Shown: positions 56,799 through 64,000 of the stretch, one piece after another | Layout: each line of letters opens with the position of its first letter | Position numbering within the stretch: position 1 is the stretch's first letter | Assembly (NCBI GenBank): GCA_020848905.1 | Contig: JADLHG010000082.1 | Coordinates: forward strand, 1-64,000 | Length of the DNA stretch: 64,000 nucleotides | Direction: 5' to 3' | DNA from: Deltaproteobacteria bacterium | GTDB lineage: Bacteria; Myxococcota_A; Polyangia; GCA-2747355; JADLHG01 | Position numbers and translations under genes: made by a program | Notes under the pieces: generated by a model | What the model was told of the DNA's origin: nothing | What the model saw: only the letters and a program-made list of their open reading frames with translations | Database searches by the model: none

Positions 56799-59290
56799 GC
56801 CTCCTCCCGCAGATCGCCATGCCCATGCCGAACCCGCCCGACAAGGCCAAGGTCGACGCCGTCGTCGCCGAGTTCCGCGAGGCTTGGGGGGCCATGCGCG
56901 AGCACCAGCGCCTCCCCGGGCGCTGGCGGACCGACCCGGGCTACAAGGCGTGGCTCAAGACCGCCCAGGTGCTCCAGCGTCGTGAGACGGCCCTGGAGTC
57001 GAAGCTCGCGAAGCTCCTCGGCAAGGCGAAGGCCGAGGCGATCACGAACAAGATCCGGTTCGCCAGCTTCGCTGACAACCCCGCCGACCGTGACCCCGAC
57101 ATGCCGTGGCAGCGCATGCGCGCGATCGTTCACGCGGGCAAGGTCCGCGGTCGGCCCCTGACCGACAAGCAGCGGCGGTTCTTCATGGCCGAGGTCCGGC
57201 GCCGCACGCCGAACCTCTCGGCCAAGCAGGCCCGCGCCCTCGCGAAGGCCTGGGCGAAGCGCACGGGCGAGCCCTGGAAGGGGAACCCCGTCGGCGGCGC
57301 CGGCGGCCTCCAGGCGGCCTTGCGCCTCGTCGCCAGCCTTCAGGGCGAGTACGACGCCGTGGTCCCGTCCAGCGTGCTCCACAAGGAGATCTCGCCGCCG
57401 ACGGTCAAGGCGCTCGTCAAGGCCGGGCTGCTCTCCTACGACGACCGCTACGACGAGTTCTCGATCACCAAGAAGGGCTGGAAGATGCACGGCCTTCGCA
57501 GGAACCCCTCGGGGGACGAGCGCATGCGCGCCCTGGAGCGCGCCGCCGCGAGCGGCGACCCCGTGGCCGCCCAGCGCCTCGCGGCCGAGAAGCAGCGGCA
57601 CGGGATCAAGCCGGTCCGCCTGAGCCTCCAGCGCGTGCGCGACACCGGCGAGTGGCGCGTCGCCTGGATGGTCGGCAACAAGCGTGACGACGACAAGTCG
57701 TACTACACCGACGACAAGGCCGACGCGATTGCCACCATGGAGGCCATGCAGGCCGAGATCGATCGCGGGATCGGCGTGTGGCGCACCGCCGAGAACCCCT
57801 CCGCGGACGAGCGCCGCCGGCTGCTGGAGCGCGAGGCCATGCGCGGCGACCCCCTCGCGGCGGCCCGCCTCGCCGAGGAGCGGCGGCGCACGACGGCCGA
57901 TCCGGCCCTCGCGGCCGAGCGGCTCTACCTCCGCGACATCCTCAAGGCCTGGGGCGTCGAGCAGAAGGGCGGCGCCTACACGGGCTCGTCGTCGGACGGC
58001 TACGTGCCGTCGAGCGCGGCGGGGGCCGGGCTGCGCGCGGTGTTCAAGAAGGCCGGGATCAGGGCGCAGATCAAGACCTCGGGCCACGGCGACCTGCTGC
58101 TCTACTGGAACTCGTCCGCGGACGGGGCGAAGCTCGGTCGGTTGTTCGCGCAGAACATCTGGGAGCGCGCCAACAGCCACACCGTCCACCCGAACGCCCG
58201 CGAGGACCGCTCGGACCTCATGACGGACTACTACTCCCCGGGCGGCATCACGCTCCCGCAGGAGTATCACGCGACCTACGTGGACGCGGTCCGCACGGCC
58301 CTCGGCCAGAAGACGGCCATGGCCGAGAAGCGCGAGGCGAAGCGCGACGAGCGCCGCAAGGCGGTCATGGAGGCCGGCGCGGCCCCGCGCGCGAACGACC
58401 TCGGCAAGGGCGAGCGCGTCGTGCTCCACGGGTCGGGCGGCTACGACGGCACCTGGGAGGTCTACGGCAGCGGCAACAACATGGTGATCCTCCACCGCGT
58501 GGGCAAGACCGGCAAGGTGCTGTCGATCGCCGGGAGGGGCAACTCGATCTACGTCAGCCACAAGAACTGGGACGCGATGGTCGAGCGCAGGATCGCCCGC
58601 GTGGCGCCGCGCATGAACCCGCCGCTCGCGATCATTCACAACCCCGCCAACCCCCACGCGGTGCGCGGGTGCCGCCTCGGCCTCACGGCCAAGGGCGGCA
58701 TGACCCTCGACGAGGCGCGCGCCGAGATCGAGTCCCTCGCGGCCTGGGGGCACACGGAGGCCCTGCGCGAGATCGTTCGCCGGACGCGCCCGCGCGACCG
58801 CGACAAGCTCGTGGCCGAGATCCAGTTCGCGCAGCGGTCCTCTTCGCAGCGGTCCTCCTCGCAGTCGGGCGGCTCGCCGCGCGCCGCGAACCCGCGCAAC
58901 CCGATCGGCCACCAGCGCGGCGGCAAGCGCGAGAAGATCAGCTTCGACGAGGCCGTGGCCGCGGGGATCGACAAGGCGCCCGGCTTCAAGGAGGCCGTCG
59001 CGCACTACCGCAAGTTCCACGGCACCGACCCGACCACGGTCGAGGTCTACCGCTACGACGACGGTCGCCGTGAGCGATCCGAGCGCGTGGTCGTGACCAT
59101 GGGCGAGGTGCCGGAGACGCACTACACCATGAAGCCGAACGCCAAGAGCAACAAGGCGGGCTACCACTGGGTCCACAAGCACGTCGAGAAGGGCAAGGGC
59201 AGGAACCCGAACCTGCTGTTCGACCCTGCGACGGGGCTCATGACGATCGCCGGCGGGACGTTCAAGGTCACCCGCTGGATCTACCACTAG
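56795..59290 (+). CDS. Long modular protein with repeated NP/ADERRR segments
   Basis: 831 residues from a GTG overlapping the upstream stop. It reads as small domains joined by x-Asn-Pro motifs. RNPSGDERMRALE...GDPVAAQR near 238 and ENPSADERRRLLE...GDPLAAAR near 335 are internal repeats, also present in the broken 41.6 kb gene. A winged-helix-like region (TVKALVKAGLLSYDD) sits near 210, a KOW-like barrel (GKGERVVLHGSGGYDGTWEVYG) near 540. It may be a polyprotein. Confidence 0.75.
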   Translation: MSLLPQIAMPMPNPPDKAKVDAVVAEFREAWGAMREHQRLPGRWRTDPGYKAWLKTAQVLQRRETALESKLAKLLGKAKAEAITNKIRFASFADNPADRDPDMPWQRMRAIVHAGKVRGRPLTDKQRRFFMAEVRRRTPNLSAKQARALAKAWAKRTGEPWKGNPVGGAGGLQAALRLVASLQGEYDAVVPSSVLHKEISPPTVKALVKAGLLSYDDRYDEFSITKKGWKMHGLRRNPSGDERMRALERAAASGDPVAAQRLAAEKQRHGIKPVRLSLQRVRDTGEWRVAWMVGNKRDDDKSYYTDDKADAIATMEAMQAEIDRGIGVWRTAENPSADERRRLLEREAMRGDPLAAARLAEERRRTTADPALAAERLYLRDILKAWGVEQKGGAYTGSSSDGYVPSSAAGAGLRAVFKKAGIRAQIKTSGHGDLLLYWNSSADGAKLGRLFAQNIWERANSHTVHPNAREDRSDLMTDYYSPGGITLPQEYHATYVDAVRTALGQKTAMAEKREAKRDERRKAVMEAGAAPRANDLGKGERVVLHGSGGYDGTWEVYGSGNNMVILHRVGKTGKVLSIAGRGNSIYVSHKNWDAMVERRIARVAPRMNPPLAIIHNPANPHAVRGCRLGLTAKGGMTLDEARAEIESLAAWGHTEALREIVRRTRPRDRDKLVAEIQFAQRSSSQRSSSQSGGSPRAANPRNPIGHQRGGKREKISFDEAVAAGIDKAPGFKEAVAHYRKFHGTDPTTVEVYRYDDGRRERSERVVVTMGEVPETHYTMKPNAKSNKAGYHWVHKHVEKGKGRNPNLLFDPATGLMTIAGGTFKVTRWIYH

Positions 59291-59302
59291 GACGGACGAG
59301 GC

Positions 59303-59470
59303 GTGAACGACAGCAAGATCAACCCCAAGATCATGACGATCGGCGTGCTTGCGCTCGGCGCGTTCCTGCTCTTCGGCGGGCAGATCGCCGAGTCCGTCCG
59401 GTGGGCCGTCTCGGGCGAGCCGAGCGGTCGTCCCCGTCGCGGGCGTCGCCTGCGCGCGAGGACGGCCTAA
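59303..59470 (+). CDS. Tiny single-pass membrane protein
   Basis: 55 residues from GTG 59303. INPKIMTIGVLALGAFLLFGG: an NP motif followed by one transmembrane helix; tail RPRRGRRLRAR. Same architecture as neighbouring virion-block membrane proteins. Confidence 0.65.
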   Translation: MNDSKINPKIMTIGVLALGAFLLFGGQIAESVRWAVSGEPSGRPRRGRRLRARTA

Positions 59471-59490
59471 CGCGACCCGAACGGGTCGCG
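59471..59490 (+). terminator. Hairpin terminator
   Basis: Stem CGCGACCCG / CGGGTCGCG with a two-base apex, directly before the next late promoter. No T run. Confidence 0.55.
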
Positions 59491-59493
59491 ACA

Positions 59494-59521
59494 ACTCCGT
59501 GGTGAGTTCGTTTGGTAGGGT
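59494..59521 (+). promoter_or_regulatory. Putative late promoter
   Basis: ACTCCG, 16-base spacer ending GTTCGTTTGG, TAGGGT, 65 bases before the H1-like gene. Confidence 0.65.
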
Positions 59522-59585
59522 CTCAAGAGGCCGCCATGGTGGCGGACGTCGGAGGCCCGAGAGGGCCAGCAGGAAGAACAGGAAC

Positions 59586-60776
59586 ATGAGCCTGACCCTG
59601 TTCGCTCTCAGTAACCCGGGCGGCCGGATCGTGCGCCGCAACAGGAGTGGGAAGATGGCGAAGCGTCGGCGCCGCGGGCGCAACCCGAAGATGACGAAGG
59701 CCCTGGCCGCCAAGGCGAAGCGCAAGGCGGCGGCGGAGGGGATCTCCTACCAGAAGGCCATGGGGATCCTCATGCGCGGCGGGTCGGCCTCCGCGCCGAA
59801 GCGCAAGAAGAAGAAGGCCTCGCGCCGCGCCGCCCCGAAGCGCAAGAAGAAGAAGGCCTCGCGCCGCGCCCCGAAGCGCGCGAAGAAGAAGGCCGGCCGC
59901 CGTGGCGGTCGCCGTGGCGCCCGTCGTTCGCGCAAGGCCTACCGCCCCTACGTCGGGTCGTCGGGCAAGTTCAGCAAGCGCGTGAAGGAGAACCTCGTGA
60001 AGCGCAAGGCCGCCCGCAGGGGCAAGCGCGGGGGCTACATGATGAACCCCCGCCGTCGTCGCCGGAAGAACCCCTACCGGCCCATGGTCGGCAAGGGCGG
60101 GCGGTTCAGCAAGCGCGTCAAGCGGCGCATGGCCGAGCGCGGCCTGGCCCGCGGCAGCCGCCTGAACCCGCGCCGTCGGCGCCGGAACCCGATCTCGCTC
60201 GCGGGCGTCCGCAGCGGGATCCGCTCGCTGCTCTCGCGCCAGGGCGCCATGAAGTACTCGCGGATCGCCGTCGGCGCGCTCGCGGGCATGGCCGTCGCCC
60301 GGCAGGCCCCGGGGCTCTTCAGCCGGATCCCGGTCGTCGGGCAGTACCTGCGCGCGGACACGCCGCTCAAGTCGATCCTGCTCTCGATCGCCGCGATCGG
60401 GCTCGGGACCATGGCGGCGCGCCGCCTGAAGCTCGGCAACGACATCGTCGCCAGCATGGTCGCCGGCGGCGCGGGCGTGGTCGGCGCGGGCGTGCTCAAG
60501 CTCGCCTCGTCGCGGATCCCGGCGCTCAAGGCGATCCCGGGCGTCAGCGGCATGGGCGACGTGGTCAGCCCGTCGCAGTTGGTCGCCGGTGAGGCGATCT
60601 TCGGCGGCAGCGGCGTCGGCGACTACCTCCAGTTGGGGGGCCCGGTGCCGGAGCAGTACTTCGCGGGCGGCATGAACGACTACGTCGACTTCGTGTCGCC
60701 GGCCGCCGGCCGCGCGGCCGAGGCGGCCTCGTTCGCCCAGGTCGACTGGTCGCCGGGCACGGAGACGAGCTTCTAG
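59586..60776 (+). CDS. H1-like Lys/Arg protein with C-terminal membrane segments
   Basis: 396 residues. Residues 15-200 are extremely basic with two repeats: PKRKKKKASRRA in tandem near 70-100, and YRPYVGSSGKFSKRVK / YRPMVGKGGRFSKRVK near 120 and 160. NP motifs (SNPG, RNPK, MNPR, KNPY, LNPR, RNPI) punctuate it. Residues 215-320 hold two or three hydrophobic segments; near the end GVGDYLQLGG echoes the 54057 protein. It could tie the genome to an internal membrane. Confidence 0.78.
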   Translation: MSLTLFALSNPGGRIVRRNRSGKMAKRRRRGRNPKMTKALAAKAKRKAAAEGISYQKAMGILMRGGSASAPKRKKKKASRRAAPKRKKKKASRRAPKRAKKKAGRRGGRRGARRSRKAYRPYVGSSGKFSKRVKENLVKRKAARRGKRGGYMMNPRRRRRKNPYRPMVGKGGRFSKRVKRRMAERGLARGSRLNPRRRRRNPISLAGVRSGIRSLLSRQGAMKYSRIAVGALAGMAVARQAPGLFSRIPVVGQYLRADTPLKSILLSIAAIGLGTMAARRLKLGNDIVASMVAGGAGVVGAGVLKLASSRIPALKAIPGVSGMGDVVSPSQLVAGEAIFGGSGVGDYLQLGGPVPEQYFAGGMNDYVDFVSPAAGRAAEAASFAQVDWSPGTETSF

Positions 60777-60785
60777 TCCGCCTTC

Positions 60786-60807
60786 GGCGCGCCCTCCGGG
60801 GCGCGCC
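60786..60807 (+). terminator. Hairpin terminator
   Basis: Stem GGCGCGCCC / GGGCGCGCC with TCCG loop, five bases before the tRNA-like element; the same order (terminator, then tRNA-like) as at 33.2 kb. Confidence 0.65.
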
Positions 60808-60811
60808 TGGA

Positions 60812-60881
60812 GCGAGGGAGGGCCGAGTGGCCCACGGGATCGTGAACGATCCCGGCTCAGGTGCGACTCCTGACCTTCGCC
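60812..60881 (+). ncRNA. tRNA-like element 2
   Basis: 70 bases. GCGAGGG pairs with CCTTCGC (7 bp, one G-T). GGGCC-GAGT-GGCCC takes the D-arm place; an 8-bp stem CGGGATCG / CGATCCCG with TGAA loop takes the anticodon-arm place; TCAGG-TGCGACT-CCTGA is a 5/7/5 T arm with one departure from TTCGACT. There is no seven-base anticodon loop, so it cannot decode. A cloverleaf mimic in the leader of the structural gene at 61013. Confidence 0.6.
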
Positions 60882-61012
60882 TTCTCGTGCGGCATGTCGC
60901 CGTCCGAGATCGTTCACCAAGGGGCCCGAGCGGGCCCCGGCCCGGGAAGCGGTGAGCCACCGCGACCTCGGCTTGAAGGCGCCGGATAACTACCGGCCCG
61001 AGGAGACTGATC

Positions 61013-61666
61013 ATGGCTCAGGGCATCCAGCTTGTCCCGCTGCCCTCGCAGGGCACCGTGGCCGGCCGTCCGCGCAAGGAGTCGGTGTACGACACCGACG
61101 TGTACCTCGCGGCGACCGCCATGCCGCAGCAGATCCTGCTGTTCAACAACTTCGCGGCGTTCAGCGTGGCGCCGGCGCTCGGCCCGAAGCAGTTCGGCCG
61201 GGACACCAACCTGCGCGGGACCGGCACGGGCGGCCTGCCCCAGGCCACGCACCTGTTCTGGTACTCGTGGCGGCTCAAGTGCCGCTCGCTCGGCACCAAC
61301 CTCAACCAGCCGGCGAACGCGGTCGTCCCCGAGCAGATGAACCGCTGGCGCGAGTTGGGCTACGCCCAGTTCGCCTTCCAGACCTCGGTCCTGATCACGA
61401 CCCAGTTGGACGAGTTGCCCTCGGGCGCTGGTCCGCAGTCGATCTTCACGACCGTGACCAACACGACCATGCCGTCGCTCCCGTCGGGGATCCCGTCGAA
61501 GCGCGAGGGCAAGGACGTGACGATCATGGGGCGGCCGGTCGAGTTGAACGCCCTGGAGGCGTTCAACGTCCCGGTGTTCGTCCCGCAGGGCGGCTTCGCG
61601 CCGCAGGTCGACCTCTATATCACCGCCGTTCTGGACGGTGTCCTGCTGCGCGGTCTCTCGGCGTAG
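61013..61666 (+). CDS. Probable major virion protein
   Basis: 217 residues, ATG after CGAGGAG. Compact, beta-rich, no Cys, few Lys: LVPLPSQGTVAGRPRKESV, ILLFNNFAAFS, HLFWYSWRLKCR, FAFQTSVLITTQLDEL and DVTIMGRPVELNALEAFNV. It is homologous to the C-terminal domain of the 33364-34419 protein. Dedicated structured leader, strong terminator and monocistronic setting suggest high expression, as for a capsid or spike protein; the fold is not identifiable by eye. Confidence 0.78.
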   Translation: MAQGIQLVPLPSQGTVAGRPRKESVYDTDVYLAATAMPQQILLFNNFAAFSVAPALGPKQFGRDTNLRGTGTGGLPQATHLFWYSWRLKCRSLGTNLNQPANAVVPEQMNRWRELGYAQFAFQTSVLITTQLDELPSGAGPQSIFTTVTNTTMPSLPSGIPSKREGKDVTIMGRPVELNALEAFNVPVFVPQGGFAPQVDLYITAVLDGVLLRGLSA

Positions 61667-61706
61667 CAAGGACTTACGTCGGACGGACGTCCGAACGTAA
61701 GACGAA

Positions 61707-61741
61707 CGAAAACGCCCCTCGCCCGTCGAGGGGCGTTTTCG
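61707..61741 (+). terminator. Strong intrinsic terminator
   Basis: 15-bp stem (arm CGAAAACGCCCCTCG) ending in TTTTCGTTTT; a second hairpin (CTTACGTCGGAC region, 61672-61702) precedes it. Confidence 0.9.
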
Positions 61742-61820
61742 TTTTCGGCCGTCTGCACCGTCCGCAACAAGACCCCACCGAAGACGCAGGAGACGTATAA
61801 GACACTATCATACTTGTCGG

Positions 61821-61848
61821 TTGATCCTGCCCCGAAGCGTGCTACGCT
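61821..61848 (+). promoter_or_regulatory. Sigma-70-like promoter of the homing endonuclease
   Basis: TTGATC, 16-base spacer, TACGCT; only six bases before the ATG, so the transcript is leaderless or nearly so. Confidence 0.72.
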
Positions 61849-61854
61849 CGCGGC

Positions 61855-63033
61855 ATGAACCTGAAGAAGATCAACTCTCAGACGATGTCGGTCGACAAGG
61901 CATGGCTCCTCGGCCTGATCGCAGGCGACGGCCACGTCTCGTTCCGCCCCTCTCTTCGGACCTATGCCGTGGTCATTGCCGCCGGGCTGGACGAGCCGCT
62001 CGCCCGCGAAGCGTTGAGGTGCGTCGAGGTCGTTTACGGCCTGACGGGGCGGGTCAAGAAGGTCAAGAACTGCTGGACCGCCTTCGTCTACAGCAAGGCC
62101 CTCGTGGACGACCTACGCGCGCTGGCGTTGTTCGGGGCGCATAGGTGGACGGTCCCCGCGACGGTGACGACGTCGGACGACATCAAGGCTCATTGGGTAG
62201 CAGGGCTCGTCGACGCCGACGGGCATATCGCCTACCGGCCAAAGAAGGGCGTGCGCTACGTCTCGATCGACTCTGTGAACGAGAGCGGTCTTCGGGCGAC
62301 GCAGACGCTACTCGCGTCAATCGGCGTCGACGCGACGATCTACAAGGATCGTTCTGCGTTTCGGCTCGTTGTCGGACACAGAGAGGCGTTTGGCAGGTTC
62401 GCCGAGATCGTCCCAGTGAGGTGTCCTCGCAAGAAGGCCTGCCTCTCCGAGGCGGCCAGAACCTACACGAAGCGTCAGCGGAGGCGCTGCGAGGTCGACA
62501 GGATCGTTCCTGAAATCCGCCGCCGGTTGGCGGATCGCGAGTCCTATCGAGAGATCGGGGAGGCTTTGGGTATGTCGAGTGAGCAGGTTCGTAGCGCGGC
62601 GAGGACGCACGGCGTCCTCGGCCCGGGTCGAGGCAAGGGCGCGATCTTCCAGTATCTAGAGAAGCACTGGCCGGAGGTCGAGCGGCGGATCGCTTCAGGC
62701 CAGACGATCCCGGAGGTCGCCGCCGCGATCGGCGTCGAGCCTTACACGATCCAGAACGGCATGAAGACGCGCGGCCTGCGCGTCGGTGTCCGGAAGGGGC
62801 TCATGACCGCCCGCAGCGCGGAGCTTGAGGCGCTCGTGCCGCAGATCAAGGCCTTGGTCGAGGAGGGGCTGTCGAACCCTGAGATCGCCAAGCGGGTGGG
62901 CCACGAGTTGACCGGTCAGAAGGTCGCCAACCTCCTGTGCAAGCATGGGATCAAGCGCGACCCGGCGGTCCGCTGGCAGAACGCTGGCGGGCACAAGGGC
63001 GCCCCCGCCGCCGACACGGACTCCGTCCCCTGA
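61855..63033 (+). CDS. LAGLIDADG homing endonuclease with helix-turn-helix tail
   Basis: 392 residues. Two LAGLIDADG motifs (LLGLIAGDGH near 18 and WVAGLVDADGH near 114), each ending in the catalytic acidic residue, make a monomeric endonuclease. From about 200 three helix-turn-helix-type repeats follow (SYREIGEALGMSSEQVRSAA, TIPEVAAAIGVEPYTIQNG, SNPEIAKRVGHELTGQKV). It is free-standing with its own promoter between structural genes and lower G+C at third positions, all signs of a mobile gene. Confidence 0.93.
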   Translation: MNLKKINSQTMSVDKAWLLGLIAGDGHVSFRPSLRTYAVVIAAGLDEPLAREALRCVEVVYGLTGRVKKVKNCWTAFVYSKALVDDLRALALFGAHRWTVPATVTTSDDIKAHWVAGLVDADGHIAYRPKKGVRYVSIDSVNESGLRATQTLLASIGVDATIYKDRSAFRLVVGHREAFGRFAEIVPVRCPRKKACLSEAARTYTKRQRRRCEVDRIVPEIRRRLADRESYREIGEALGMSSEQVRSAARTHGVLGPGRGKGAIFQYLEKHWPEVERRIASGQTIPEVAAAIGVEPYTIQNGMKTRGLRVGVRKGLMTARSAELEALVPQIKALVEEGLSNPEIAKRVGHELTGQKVANLLCKHGIKRDPAVRWQNAGGHKGAPAADTDSVP

Positions 63034-63047
63034 TCGCCTGCTAAGAT
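63020..63047 (+). promoter_or_regulatory. Putative late promoter
   Basis: ACTCCG, 16-base spacer, TAAGAT, overlapping the endonuclease stop and 52 bases before the next GTG. It lacks the GTTCGTTYGG spacer end seen in the other three. Confidence 0.55.
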
Positions 63048-63098
63048 CGGAGGGCAGCCGCTGCTTGCGCCATAACTAGGCGCCCCAGGAGGCCCCTC

Positions 63099-64000
63099 GT
63101 GTCGCAGTACCCCAACACCTACTACCAGCAGGGTCTGGCCACCCCCGGGCGGGCCTCGGTGTGGCCGAGCCCGATCTTCCCGCAGGCGGACATCCCCGCC
63201 CTCATTCAGGATCCGTGCTCGGGCACGGTCTTCCTGAACCCGGTGAAGGGCGACGTCGACTCGTACTACATGAGCAACGTCCCCCACCCGACGGGGATCA
63301 CCGCGCCCTTCGGCACCCAGCAGTGCTCGCTCACGCCGCCGCTGCTCCAGGGCAACCAGGGCGACATGGAGATCGTCAAGCTCATGAGCGTGAGCACGGG
63401 GCGCTTCAGCGCCCTGATCACGGACACTTGGACGAACCGGCAGTACATGAACAAGCCGGTCTCGTCGAACATGGTGTTCGGCACCTCGCAGCTTCCCTTC
63501 GGGCTCTACGAGACGATCTTCCTCCCGGCGACGACCTCGCTCGCGGTGCAGGTCACCGACATGAGCGGCGCGCCGAACGACGTGCGGATCGTCGCCCACG
63601 GCCGGCGCTTCATGGGCAACTGCGGGGGCAAGGCCGCGCTCCAGTCGCCGTTCATGTCCCGCCGCACGCACCCCTACTGGCTCACGTTCGATCGCGGGGC
63701 CGAGGTCACGGTCGACGCCGGCGCGGTCAACGCGCAGTTCACCATGACGGTGCCGTCGAGCGCGGACTTCCTCTGCTGGCTCGTCATGGACGACTCGACC
63801 GTCTCGGCCGAGGACGCGATCACCGTGCGGATCTTGGAGGGCACCTCCGGGCAGATCCTCATGGACCGCGCCCTGAGCCTCCGGCAGTTCGTGGCGTCGC
63901 CCACGGTGCCCGTGGCGGGCTTCCCCGGCGGCGTCGTGCGCTCGACCGCGTTCCCGTTCGCCTGGACGTTCACGCACCTCTTCAAGCGCGCGACCCAGGT
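63099..64000 (+). CDS. Probable virion protein, truncated by the window end
   Basis: At least 300 residues, open at the right edge. GTG 63099 follows AGGAGGC. It starts SQYPNTYYQQGLATPGRASVW; long beta-rich stretches (FGLYETIFLPATTSLAVQVTDM, ADFLCWLVMDDSTVSAED) suggest a jelly-roll or similar structural fold. It directly follows the 217-residue protein apart from the inserted endonuclease, so the two are probably partner virion proteins. Confidence 0.75.
   Translation, partial: MSQYPNTYYQQGLATPGRASVWPSPIFPQADIPALIQDPCSGTVFLNPVKGDVDSYYMSNVPHPTGITAPFGTQQCSLTPPLLQGNQGDMEIVKLMSVSTGRFSALITDTWTNRQYMNKPVSSNMVFGTSQLPFGLYETIFLPATTSLAVQVTDMSGAPNDVRIVAHGRRFMGNCGGKAALQSPFMSRRTHPYWLTFDRGAEVTVDAGAVNAQFTMTVPSSADFLCWLVMDDSTVSAEDAITVRILEGTSGQILMDRALSLRQFVASPTVPVAGFPGGVVRSTAFPFAWTFTHLFKRATQ

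Overview
The window is about 64 kb of very G+C-rich DNA. It reads as part of the genome of a large bacterial dsDNA virus, or a virus-derived linear or circular plasmid. Genes are packed with 1-4 base stop/start overlaps (ATGA, GTGA) and strong AGGAGG-type ribosome sites. The gene set is viral: primase-helicase, family A DNA polymerase, several helicases, a RecB/Cas4-like nuclease, a tyrosine recombinase, a ParB-like protein, a GP88-type protein and many small proteins of unknown function. No rRNA, ordinary metabolic gene, terminase, portal or tail gene is visible. The host cannot be named; Shine-Dalgarno sites and sigma-70-like promoters indicate a bacterium.

Layout. (1) Left arm, 0.1-20.3 kb, all on the minus strand. 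From 0.1 to 10.5 kb it holds an unusual chain of at least eighteen 55-104 residue Trp/Arg-rich proteins, interleaved with a recombinase and small zinc-binding or unknown proteins. From 10.5 to 20.3 kb it holds a HicA-like, a ParB-like, a DUF3846-like and a DHH-like protein, a UvrD-type helicase and a RING-like zinc protein. (2) A gene-poor switch region, 20.3-22.27 kb, between divergent arms. It contains a nested palindrome of about 340 bp centred at 22015/22016. (3) Right arm, plus strand, replication block 22.3-38.5 kb: primase-helicase, nuclease, SNF2-like helicase, alpha-CTD-like regulator, a virion-like protein behind a tRNA-like element, PIF1-like helicase and family A polymerase. (4) 38.5-46 kb: small proteins, a coiled-coil protein, HU, a sigma-region-4-like fragment, a small-RNA candidate and a 10-bp-periodic repeat array. 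(5) 46-64 kb: probable virion genes, namely a transglutaminase-like enzyme, coiled-coil proteins, a run of short membrane proteins, an H1-like basic membrane protein, a GP88 protein, a modular 831-residue protein, a structural-looking 217-residue protein behind a second tRNA-like element, a LAGLIDADG endonuclease and a protein running off the end.

How it works together (inference). Sigma-70-like promoters (TTGACN-N16-TAnnnT) would drive the replication block. A second promoter class (ACTCCG-N16-TAnGnT) precedes four virion-block genes and is probably late. The alpha-CTD-like protein and the sigma-4-like fragment are candidates for redirecting host RNA polymerase. The many single-pass membrane proteins and absence of tail genes are compatible with a tailless, membrane-containing virion. 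A C-terminal module (DxTxxGRPx) is shared by the 217-residue protein, a membrane-anchored protein in the replication block and one Trp/Arg-rich protein, linking the three regions.
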